Below, in pieces: positions 1-7,337 of a stretch of 11,568 nucleotides of DNA. Source of the DNA: Bacteroidales bacterium UBA3684 (GTDB taxonomy: Bacteria > Bacteroidota > Bacteroidia > Bacteroidales > P3); the NCBI GenBank assembly GCA_002372855.1, contig DFIZ01000073.1:1-11568 (forward strand), read 5' to 3'. The notes beneath the pieces are model-generated. The model saw nothing but the letters and a program-made list of their open reading frames with translations. It was not told the DNA's origin and did not search any database. Made by a program: the position numbers and the translations under genes. Every line of letters begins with the position of its first letter. Position 1 is the stretch's first letter.

Positions 1-101
1 ATATAAGAAATGCCGAATTATGTACCTCTTCGACCCCTCTCGGACCCGTCGAGGGCGGCGGGTGGGCGGCGGACTGGCGGCGGGCGGTGTTGAAAAATAT
101 T
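1..101. other. G-rich non-coding sequence at left edge
   Basis: No convincing coding region is visible here. Bases 53-87 are very G-rich on the plus strand, with GGG runs at 53-55, 60-62, 64-66 and 82-84 and many GG pairs between them. That could fold as a G-quadruplex, although the last loop would be long. The segment lies just upstream of the phosphofructokinase promoter and partly overlaps the hairpin at 70-114. An open minus-strand frame at 18-233 runs through the promoter and into the start of the phosphofructokinase gene, and is best read as chance. Confidence 0.5.
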
Positions 102-120
102 TTTGGCAGTCTCGTTTTTT
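70..120 (+). terminator. imperfect hairpin plus T6, fused to the pfp promoter
   Basis: Left arm CGGACTGGC (70-78) pairs, with single-base bulges at 77 and 112, with GCAGTCTCG (106-114). Bases 115-120 are six Ts. Between the arms lies GAAAAATATTTTTG, itself containing a 12-bp palindrome (93-104). This has the form of an intrinsic terminator for an upstream plus-strand gene outside the window. The same parts, in the same order and with a perfect stem, occur on the minus strand at 9724-9766. The stem is imperfect, so termination here is uncertain. Confidence 0.45.
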
Positions 121-133
121 CTTCGTATTTTTG
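102..133 (+). promoter_or_regulatory. Bacteroidetes-type promoter of the phosphofructokinase gene
   Basis: A -33 box TTTG (102-105) is followed after 20 nt by a -7 box TATTTTTG (126-133), matching the Bacteroidetes consensus TAnnTTTG exactly. Transcription would start near 140, giving a leader of only about 20 nt before the ATG at 160. The -33 box sits at the base of the 3' arm of the hairpin at 70-114. Confidence 0.8.
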
Positions 134-159
134 CACTTTGTTTTAAAACATATATTATT

Positions 160-1389
160 ATGAAAAGCATAGCAATACTTACGGGCGGCGGCCCCGCCCC
201 TGGAATGAATACCGTGGTGGCCTCGGTGGCCAAAACCTTCCTTCGCGACGGCTATCGCGTCATCGGTCTGCACGGCGGCTACAGCGCCCTGTTCACCGAC
301 AAGCCCCGCATGCAGGACCTCGATTTCCTCACCGCCGACGAGATTTTCAACAAGGGTGGCAGCATCCTGAAGATGAGTCGTTTCAAACCCACGCCCGAAG
401 ACTTCGAGCAGCGGTTCAACCTCAAGCTCTTCACCGAAAACGACATCAAGCTGCTTGTCACCGTGGGTGGCGACGACACCGCGTCGACGGCCAACCGCAT
501 TGCCAAGTTCCTGGCCGACAAGCACTATCCCATTGCCAACATCCATGTGCCCAAGACCATCGACAACGACCTGCCGCTGCCCAACAGCAGTCCCACCTTC
601 GGATACAACAGCGCCAAGGCCCAGGGCTGTGTGCTGGCCACCGCCGTGATGGAGGATGCCCGCACCAGCGAGAACTGGTTCGTGGTCAGCGCCATGGGCC
701 GTTCGGCCGGCCACCTGGCCCTCGGCATCGCCGGTGCCTGCCACTACCCGATGGTCATCATCCCCGAGTTCTTCAACAAGACCGAGATCACCGTCGAGAA
801 AATTATCAACATGGTTGTCTCCTGCATCGTCAAGCGCAAGCTCATGGGCATCAACTATGGCGCCGCCATGATCAGCGAGGGCGTGTTCCACAGCCTCAGC
901 GACGAGGAAATCAAGAACAGCGGCATCCACTTCAGCTACGATGAGCACGGTCACCCCGAGCTGGGCAAGGTCAGCAAGGCTCACATCTTCAACGATCTGC
1001 TGGAGCGCAAGGCCAAAGAGATAGGCCTCAAGGTGAAGACCCGTCCGGTGGAGATCGGCTACGAGATCCGCTGCCACACCCCCATTGCCTACGACCTCAC
1101 CTACTGCTCGCTGATGGGCATGGGCGTGCACACCCTCTTCAACCAGGGCTGCACGGGCTGCATGGTGTATGTGGACAACCTCGGCAATGTCAGCCCCCTC
1201 TACCTCAAGGACCTGCAGGACCCCGAGACGGGCAAGATTCCGCCGCGACTGGTCAACGTGGAAAGCAACAAGGTGATGTCCTACGTCAACGACATTATGG
1301 ACTACATCACCCCTGCCGACTACGAGGCCGCGAAGAAATATGTCGCCAACCCCGAAGAGTATGACTTCAAGAAGATACTTAACTGGTAA
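160..1389 (+). CDS. pfp: 6-phosphofructokinase, PPi-dependent type
   Basis: This 409-aa phosphofructokinase is predicted to phosphorylate fructose 6-phosphate to fructose 1,6-bisphosphate in cytoplasmic glycolysis. The N-terminal GGGPAPGMN loop (residues 9-17), the MGRSAGH motif (179-185), IPE (201-203) and a GYEIRCHTP segment near 299-307 mark the family. Phosphoryl-donor choice shows in two places. GGDD at 103-106 has Asp where ATP enzymes have Gly, and PKTIDND at 131-137 has Lys where ATP enzymes have PGTIDND. In this family both changes go with pyrophosphate use and a reversible reaction (EC 2.7.1.90). The length fits the roughly 400-residue group rather than the 320-residue bacterial ATP form. 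The ATG at 160 is chosen because it begins directly at the conserved MKSIAILTGG strand and follows the promoter. An upstream in-frame TTG at 103 lies inside the promoter. Donor specificity is inferred from motifs only. Confidence 0.9.
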   Translation: MKSIAILTGGGPAPGMNTVVASVAKTFLRDGYRVIGLHGGYSALFTDKPRMQDLDFLTADEIFNKGGSILKMSRFKPTPEDFEQRFNLKLFTENDIKLLVTVGGDDTASTANRIAKFLADKHYPIANIHVPKTIDNDLPLPNSSPTFGYNSAKAQGCVLATAVMEDARTSENWFVVSAMGRSAGHLALGIAGACHYPMVIIPEFFNKTEITVEKIINMVVSCIVKRKLMGINYGAAMISEGVFHSLSDEEIKNSGIHFSYDEHGHPELGKVSKAHIFNDLLERKAKEIGLKVKTRPVEIGYEIRCHTPIAYDLTYCSLMGMGVHTLFNQGCTGCMVYVDNLGNVSPLYLKDLQDPETGKIPPRLVNVESNKVMSYVNDIMDYITPADYEAAKKYVANPEEYDFKKILNW

Positions 1390-1409
1390 CTTTTTAAAAG
1401 ACAAGAAAA

Positions 1410-1462
1410 ACAAGAAAGACAATGGGAAAGCCACGCGGTTTTCCCGGTCTTTCTTGTCTTTT
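1410..1462 (+). terminator. strong hairpin between pfp and the EnvC-like gene
   Basis: GGGAAAGCC (1424-1432) and GGTTTTCCC (1437-1445) form a 9-bp stem with one G-T pair around the tetraloop ACGC. A second block, ACAAGAAAGAC (1410-1420), pairs perfectly with GTCTTTCTTGT (1447-1457). About 20 base pairs form in all, with a small internal bulge, followed by CTTTT. It lies 20 nt after the pfp stop and 16 nt before the chosen EnvC start. It may terminate pfp transcription. No consensus promoter is visible between it and the next gene, so it could instead be a partial terminator or a 3'-end stabiliser within an operon. Confidence 0.65.
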
Positions 1463-1477
1463 GACGCAAAGGCCTGC

Positions 1478-2698
1478 ATGAGCGCATTGGTCTGCTTGTT
1501 TTTCTTGTCGTTCTTGTCTTCCACCCCGTTGCAGGCGCAGTCGAAGCGTCAGCTGGAGAAGGACAAAGCCAAGGTGGAGCAGGAGATCAAGAACCTCAAC
1601 AGCCAGCTCTCCAAGGCCAAGAAGAACAGCAAGGCCGGCCAGCAGCAGCTCAACCTGTTGGAGAAGAAGATTGCCGAGCGCACCAAGCTCATCAACAACC
1701 TCAATGGCCAGCTGAACCTGCTGAACATCCGCATGACGGAGACCGAGGACAGCATTGCCCTCATCCGCGGGCAGGTGGACAGCATGAAGCTGGAGTACGG
1801 CAAGGTGGTGCGCGCCCTCTATCGCGAGCGCGGCAACCTCGACAAGCTGGTGCTGGTGCTTGACACCAAGAGCTACAACTACGCCTATCTGCGCACCAAG
1901 TATTTCCGCGACTACAGCCGCTACCGCCGTCGCCAGGCCATGGCCATCCAGCAAAAGGAGCAGGAGCTGAACGATGTGGGCGAGGAGCTGCGCCGCCAGC
2001 AGCGCGAGCAGACCAGCCTCGTGGAGCAGCACCGCAAGCAGAAGGCCGAGCTTGCCAACGAGCAGAAAACGCGTCAGAAGGAGCTGAAAAACAGTAAGCA
2101 ACAGGAGAAGAACCTCAAAAACCAGATTGCCAAGAAGGAGAAGCAGAAGCGCGAGTTGCAGCAGCAGATACAGCGCATCATCAACGAGGAGATTGCCAAA
2201 GCCCGCAACGCCAAGAAACAGCAGCAGTCCACGGGCAGCAACGGCAGCAAGGTGAGCGGCAACGCGCCGGCGCCGAGTGCCGCCGAGGTGGCGCTGAGCA
2301 ACGACTTCGCCTCCAACAAGGGCCGTCTGCCGTGGCCGGTGGCCTACAACAAGGTTGCGCGCGAATACGGCAAGTACACCCATTCCTCCGGCGGACAGAA
2401 CATGAACAACGGCATCGACCTTGTGTGTGCTTCCGGCGCCGCCGTGAAGAGCGTCTTCGGCGGTACGGTGACGAGGGTGTTCACCTGTCCCAACGGTACC
2501 AAGGGTATCATCGTCCGCCACGGCGACTACCTGACGGTATACGCCAACATGGGCACTGTCAGTGTCAGCGAGGGCCGCAAGGTGACCACGGGTCAGAACC
2601 TTGGCACCGTGTACACGAACAGCGACGGCGTGGCCGAGTTCTCCTTCCAGCTGTGGAAAGGCACCGCCTCGCAGAACCCCAGATTATGGCTGAGATAG
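1478..2698 (+). CDS. EnvC-like murein hydrolase activator (coiled coil plus degenerate LytM/M23)
   Basis: This 406-aa exported protein probably acts at the septal cell wall. A hydrophobic stretch (about residues 4-20) ends in LQAQ, a likely signal-peptidase site. Residues 22-248 are charged, Gln/Lys/Glu-rich coiled coil, followed by a Ser/Gly/Pro-rich linker (about 250-273) and a C-terminal LytM (M23) domain (about 283-406). The M23 zinc ligands are mostly gone: the usual HxxxD reads NNGID (310-314) and the usual HLHFE reads EFSFQ. In E. coli EnvC the LytM domain is likewise inactive and switches on amidases AmiA/AmiB, so an activator role is inferred. The ATG at 1478 is chosen because it follows the hairpin and leads into the hydrophobic core. 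The n-region then lacks Lys/Arg, so an upstream TTG (1454) is possible. The gene overlaps lpxH by 13 nt, suggesting co-expression. Confidence 0.82.
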   Translation: MSALVCLFFLSFLSSTPLQAQSKRQLEKDKAKVEQEIKNLNSQLSKAKKNSKAGQQQLNLLEKKIAERTKLINNLNGQLNLLNIRMTETEDSIALIRGQVDSMKLEYGKVVRALYRERGNLDKLVLVLDTKSYNYAYLRTKYFRDYSRYRRRQAMAIQQKEQELNDVGEELRRQQREQTSLVEQHRKQKAELANEQKTRQKELKNSKQQEKNLKNQIAKKEKQKRELQQQIQRIINEEIAKARNAKKQQQSTGSNGSKVSGNAPAPSAAEVALSNDFASNKGRLPWPVAYNKVAREYGKYTHSSGGQNMNNGIDLVCASGAAVKSVFGGTVTRVFTCPNGTKGIIVRHGDYLTVYANMGTVSVSEGRKVTTGQNLGTVYTNSDGVAEFSFQLWKGTASQNPRLWLR

Positions 2699-3438
2699 TA
2701 TTCATAACGGATTCGCATTTGGGCAGCGGCTCGGACTCCAGGGAGCGCGAGCTGCTGCTCTGCCGTTTGCTGGACGAGATTGGGCCCGACTGCAGGCAGC
2801 TGATGCTGCTGGGCGACATCTTCGATTTCTGGTTCACCTACCGCTACCTTGTGCCCCGCGGCCATGTGCGGTTGCTGGGCAAGCTGGCCGAGTTGGCCGA
2901 CAAGGGGGTGGAGATCCATTTCTTCATCGGCAACCACGACATGTGGATGTTCGACTACCTGACGGAGGAGATGGGGGCCATCGTGCACGACGACCCGGTG
3001 GTGATGGAGCTCTGCGGCAAGCGGGTGCTGATAGGCCACGGTGACGGCCTGGGGCATGTGGACCGCTGGTTCGACTTCGTCCGCGTCTTCTTCCGCAGCC
3101 GTTTCTGCCAGAAGCTGTTCAAGATGCTGCCGTCGGCTTTCACCTTCGGCATCGCCCACCAATGGAGCGACAGCAACAAGCGCAAGCATGCCAAGCACGA
3201 CATGCTGCGCTACCTGGGAGACGACCGCGAGGGCATTGTCATCTACTGCAAGGAGAGGCTGCGGAAGGAGCATTTCGACTACTGCATCTTCGGCCACCGC
3301 CACACGCCGCTGACGCGCGACCTCGGCGGCGGGTGCACCTATGTCAACGTGGGCGACTGGCTGCACAACCGCAACTACGCCGTCATGTCGGCAGATGGAA
3401 CGGTGGAGCTGCGTGACTATAAATCTCCCACTTCGTGA
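2686..3438 (+). CDS. lpxH: UDP-2,3-diacylglucosamine diphosphatase (LpxH-type metallophosphoesterase)
   Basis: This 250-aa calcineurin-like phosphoesterase is predicted to hydrolyse UDP-2,3-diacylglucosamine to lipid X and UMP, the fourth step of lipid A synthesis, at the inner face of the inner membrane. All the metal-binding blocks are present: DSH (residues 9-11), GD (43-44), GNHD (82-85), GHGD (117-120) and GHRH (203-206). The length is normal for LpxH (about 240). The middle segment (about 121-170), rich in Phe, Arg and Lys, is where LpxH enzymes carry their membrane-facing helical cap. The ATG at 2686 lies inside the end of the EnvC-like gene (13-nt overlap) and starts directly at the first beta strand, MAEIVFITDSH. 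Longer upstream reading in this frame is only the EnvC shadow. Other phosphoesterases share these motifs, but the length and cap fit LpxH best. Confidence 0.85.
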   Translation: MAEIVFITDSHLGSGSDSRERELLLCRLLDEIGPDCRQLMLLGDIFDFWFTYRYLVPRGHVRLLGKLAELADKGVEIHFFIGNHDMWMFDYLTEEMGAIVHDDPVVMELCGKRVLIGHGDGLGHVDRWFDFVRVFFRSRFCQKLFKMLPSAFTFGIAHQWSDSNKRKHAKHDMLRYLGDDREGIVIYCKERLRKEHFDYCIFGHRHTPLTRDLGGGCTYVNVGDWLHNRNYAVMSADGTVELRDYKSPTS

Positions 3439-3450
3439 GATCATGGAAAT

Positions 3451-3472
3451 ACCCCACACTTCCGTGTGGGGT
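3451..3472. terminator. hairpin between convergent lpxH and the lipoprotein gene
   Basis: ACCCCACAC (3451-3459) and GTGTGGGGT (3464-3472) form a perfect 9-bp stem around the tetraloop TTCC. It begins 12 nt after the lpxH stop. The flanks are short AT stretches on both sides rather than long T-runs, so it could act weakly in both directions between the two converging transcripts. A smaller hairpin, TGCCTC-TCC-GAGGCA, follows at 3485-3499. Confidence 0.6.
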
Positions 3473-3540
3473 TATTGAGAGTTATGCCTCTCCGAGGCAA
3501 TCTATAGAAGTCGTCTTAGTCGAATCAACCGAAACAAGCA

Positions 3541-3598
3541 ATTCGTGTAATTCGCCAGTAATTAACCTGCGTAGCATTCGAATAATTCGAGTTATTCG
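3541..3598. repeat. 9-nt-phased ATTCG repeat in the convergent spacer
   Basis: ATTCG begins at 3541 and 3550, then again at 3576, 3585 and 3594, so it is spaced exactly 9 nt within each cluster. The rest of each unit is variable. The array runs almost up to the 3' end of the lipoprotein gene and is not part of a credible reading frame. The spacer 3439-3617 otherwise holds only the two hairpins at 3451-3499. Confidence 0.55.
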
Positions 3599-3617
3599 CC
3601 GTTACCGTTACTCGCCG

Positions 3618-5186
3618 TCACCGTATTCGCACGTAGCGTAGGTCGAGGTTGTTCATGGCGTTGCTGCGCAGGCCGGAGACGTTCTTATGTGTGAAGTGGA
3701 GAATCTGGTCGTAGTAGAGCACCATGACGGGTGCTTCCTGCATTACGAGGCTGTCGATGGACTGGTAGAGGCGTGTGCGCTGGTCGGGGTCGGTGCAGCT
3801 GCGGGCCTGGGTGTACAGCTTGGTGACCGTGGGGTTGCTGAAGCGAGTGTAGTTGGGCCCTGCGGGGGTGCGGTTGGGGCCGTAGAAGAGCGAGAGGTAG
3901 TTCTCGGCGTCGGGGTAGTCGGCCACCCAGGAGCCGCGGAACCACTCGCACTTGCCCTGTGCCATCTGTTCGCGGAGGGCGGCGGGGGGATTGACGTCGA
4001 CCTGGATGTCCATGCCCAGGAGTCCCAGCTGCTGCTGTATGTATTTGCAGAGGTCCAGGTAGTTGGCGGTGGTGGAGAGCTTCAGTTTGGGCAGCCCTTT
4101 GCCGTCGGGGTAGCCCGCTTCGGCGAGGAGCTGCTTGGCGCGTTCGGGGTTGTACTCGTAGCCGCAGTCGCTGTAGCCCGGCAGGCCGCGGGGGATGAAG
4201 CCGCCGACGCCGGGGGCGCCGATGTTGTTGCGCAGGTAGCGCATCATCTTGCGGCGGTCGAAGCCGCAGCAGATGGCCTGGCGCAGGCGACGGTCGTGGA
4301 GGGGACTGGCGGTGTTCTCCATGTCGAAGCCCAGGTACTCGGTGTTGAGGTAGGGGGTGGAGACCATGTCGATACGGTCGGCGTATTTGTCCTTCAGCTG
4401 TCCGTCGAGGGTGAGGATTTCGTCCTTGTAGCTGGCGTCGAGCGAGTTCATGAAGTCGAGGTTGCCCTTGACGAACTCCAGGAAGACCGTGTGGCGGTCC
4501 ACGATGAAGGTGACGGCGACGGCGTCGAGGTAGGGCAGGGGAGAGCCTTCGGCGTCGCGTTCGAAGTAGTCGGGGTTCTTGCGCAGCACCAGCTTGACGC
4601 CCTCTTTCCAGTATTGGAAACGGAAGGGGCCGGTGCCGCAGGGGTGCTTGCGGAAGTCCTTGCCGTACTGCTCCACCACTTCGCGCGGCACCACGGAGCA
4701 GTAGACCATGCCCAGCATCGAGAGGAAGGGGGCGAATGGCTCCTTGAGGCGGATGGCGAAGGTGGTGTCGTCGATGGCGCTGAAGTCCTCCACGTCGCCG
4801 AATATCCATGCTCCCGGCGAGGCCACCGAGGGGTCGACGATGCGATGGAAGCTGTAGGCGAAATCGTGGGCGGTGACGGTGCGGCCGTTGTGGAAACGCA
4901 CGTCGTCGCGGAGGGTGAAGGTGTAGCGCAGGCCGTCGTCGCTGATGTCCCAGCGCTTGGCTATGCAGGGTTGCACCTGCAGGTTGGTGTCCAGCTGGAT
5001 GAGACCGTTGTAGAGCTGGCGGCAGCCCCAGATAATGCTCTGGTCCTTGGCGAAAGCGGGGTCGAGGGTGGCGATGCCGGCGCTCTCGTTGTAGCGGAAA
5101 ATCATCTTGTCGTCGTGGCGGTGGCCCGAGCAGGCGGCAAGCAGCAGGAGGGTGAGGAAGAGAGGAATGTATCTCAATGACTTCAT
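3618..5186 (-). CDS. oligopeptide/dipeptide-type ABC substrate-binding lipoprotein (SBP family 5)
   Basis: This 522-aa protein of the OppA/DppA type would capture peptides or similar solutes outside the inner membrane. A hydrophobic signal ends in the lipobox LLAAC, with the lipidated Cys at residue 19, followed by a His/Asp-rich stretch. The body has family hallmarks: the LYNGL region near residue 58, AKRWDIS followed by YTFTLRDDVRFHNG, an HPCGTGPFRF segment, and RLRQAICCGFDRRKM in the second lobe. Length is typical (about 530). Its ATG overlaps the atpC stop in an ATGA arrangement (4 nt), so it is translationally coupled to atpC and very likely transcribed from the atpD promoter. No ABC permease or ATPase gene is in the window, so its transporter partner is unknown; it could be an orphan binding or sensing protein. 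Substrate is not predictable. Confidence 0.85.
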   Translation of the reverse strand: MKSLRYIPLFLTLLLLAACSGHRHDDKMIFRYNESAGIATLDPAFAKDQSIIWGCRQLYNGLIQLDTNLQVQPCIAKRWDISDDGLRYTFTLRDDVRFHNGRTVTAHDFAYSFHRIVDPSVASPGAWIFGDVEDFSAIDDTTFAIRLKEPFAPFLSMLGMVYCSVVPREVVEQYGKDFRKHPCGTGPFRFQYWKEGVKLVLRKNPDYFERDAEGSPLPYLDAVAVTFIVDRHTVFLEFVKGNLDFMNSLDASYKDEILTLDGQLKDKYADRIDMVSTPYLNTEYLGFDMENTASPLHDRRLRQAICCGFDRRKMMRYLRNNIGAPGVGGFIPRGLPGYSDCGYEYNPERAKQLLAEAGYPDGKGLPKLKLSTTANYLDLCKYIQQQLGLLGMDIQVDVNPPAALREQMAQGKCEWFRGSWVADYPDAENYLSLFYGPNRTPAGPNYTRFSNPTVTKLYTQARSCTDPDQRTRLYQSIDSLVMQEAPVMVLYYDQILHFTHKNVSGLRSNAMNNLDLRYVRIR

Positions 5187-5419
5187 TGCACCAGTATCAG
5201 CAAGTCGTTCTGCTGCCCTTTGACGATGCCTCCGCGGATGGCGAAGGTCTGCTCGCTGCTGTCGGGCAGCACGATGCGTATGTCGCCGGGGGCGAGGGCC
5301 GAGATGATGGGGGCGTGGTTCTCCAGTATTTCGAACTTGCCCCCAACGCCGGGCAGCTGTGCCAGCTTGGCGTCGCCCTCGAAGAGCGAGGAGTCGGGTT
5401 TGGTTATCTTGATTTTCAT
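5183..5419 (-). CDS. atpC: F1 ATP synthase epsilon subunit, N-terminal domain only
   Basis: At 78 aa this is the central-stalk epsilon subunit that joins the rotor to the F1 head. The residues GDAKLAQLPGVGGKFEILENHAP match the conserved beta-sandwich core (roughly residues 15-37), and GDIRIV with FAIRGGI are later strands of the same domain. Most bacterial epsilon subunits are about 135 aa and carry a C-terminal helical hairpin that can inhibit ATP hydrolysis. That part is absent here, and a short form is usual in Bacteroidetes rather than a sign of damage. It follows atpD after a 57-nt spacer made of tandem repeats, and its stop codon overlaps the start of the lipoprotein gene. Confidence 0.9.
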   Translation of the reverse strand: MKIKITKPDSSLFEGDAKLAQLPGVGGKFEILENHAPIISALAPGDIRIVLPDSSEQTFAIRGGIVKGQQNDLLILVQ

Positions 5420-5466
5420 AGGTCTAGGGGTCTAATAGGTCTTATAGGGCTAATAGGGTTTATAGG
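5420..5466 (-). repeat. 9-bp tandem repeat in the atpD-atpC spacer
   Basis: Read on the minus strand, the spacer is a run of near-identical 9-mers: CCTATTAGC, CCTATAAGA, CCTATTAGA, then a decayed CCCCTAGA and CCTAT just before the atpC ATG. The consensus is CCTAT(T/A)AG(A/C). The array fills nearly the whole space between two co-transcribed genes, so it lies in the mRNA directly upstream of the atpC start codon. Confidence 0.75.
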
Positions 5467-5476
5467 CCGGATAAGT

Positions 5477-6985
<1,509 letters not shown>

Positions 6986-7015
6986 CTATATTATATGCAT
7001 AAATGATTACAAAAA

Positions 7016-7055
7016 TTGCGGTGCAAAGATACGAAAAATTTTCTTTGCACCGCAA
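7016..7055. promoter_or_regulatory. perfect 14-bp inverted repeat over the atpD promoter
   Basis: TTGCGGTGCAAAGA (7016-7029) and TCTTTGCACCGCAA (7042-7055) are exact inverted copies around a 12-nt AT-rich loop. Read on the minus strand, the stem is followed by TTTTTG, so it could also be an intrinsic terminator stopping transcripts from the upstream AT-rich gene. The atpD -7 box lies across the loop edge and the 3' arm, and the -33 box overlaps the 5' arm. It could therefore instead be an operator where a dimeric regulator would block the promoter. The sequence does not decide between these. Confidence 0.6.
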
Positions 7056-7056
7056 A
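7024..7056 (-). promoter_or_regulatory. Bacteroidetes-type promoter of the atpD operon
   Basis: On the minus strand the -33 box TTTG (7056-7053) is followed after 21 nt by the -7 box TATCTTTG (7031-7024), an exact TAnnTTTG match. The predicted transcript begins around 7017, about 35 nt before the atpD ATG at 6982, with an AT-rich leader and no purine-rich ribosome-binding site. This promoter probably drives atpD, atpC and the lipoprotein gene. Confidence 0.75.
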
Positions 7057-7155
7057 ATTTTTTATATAAGAGCCTTTTTTTAACAATTCATGAGGCTGAT
7101 GTGCTACCCGAGGCCGTGAAATGTCTTATTTATTACTGTGTCATCCCGAAAGGCC

Positions 7156-7277
7156 CTTTCGCAACCTGCGAAACCTTGTTTCATTTTCAAAACACCCTTT
7201 TGCACCCCCGCAAAACCTTGTTTCAATTTCAAAACCCACTTTCGCAACCCGCGACACCCCTTTTCAAAACCATTTGG
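7156..7277. repeat. about 42-bp imperfect tandem repeat, three copies, in the 6983-7337 gap
   Basis: Copies begin at 7156, 7197 and 7239. Each starts with a short palindrome: TTTCGCA-ACC-TGCGAAA in copy 1 is perfect, TTTTGC/GCAAAA in copy 2, and a weaker TCGC/GCGA in copy 3. Copies 1 and 2 then share AAACCTTGTTTCA(T/A)TTTC before ending in AAAAC. Copy 3 is shortened, and a further CGTTTTCAAAACCGATTGG remnant sits near 7302. The gap between atpD and the TonB-domain gene holds this array and the atpD promoter, and I see no credible gene in it. Confidence 0.7.
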
Positions 7278-7337
7278 CCCCATTGCAGCATTACATCGGC
7301 CGTTTTCAAAACCGATTGGGGACTTTCAGCACTCTTT

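Noticed and set aside
1394..2521. A 375-codon minus-strand frame opposite the EnvC-like gene
   Set aside because: Leu/Val/His-rich shadow of the Gln/Lys/Glu-rich coiled-coil codons, with no start context.
2593..3459. A 288-codon minus-strand frame opposite lpxH
   Set aside because: Shadow of lpxH, which has every metal-binding motif on the plus strand.
3687..5180. A 497-codon plus-strand frame opposite the lipoprotein gene
   Set aside because: Antisense shadow with Val/Gly/Glu/Ala-rich composition and no recognisable motif. The minus-strand frame has a lipobox and family signatures.
7156..7277. Possible CRISPR array
   Set aside because: Only two good copies of a roughly 24-nt shared block, with similar sequence also in the intervening parts, degenerate copies, and no cas genes.
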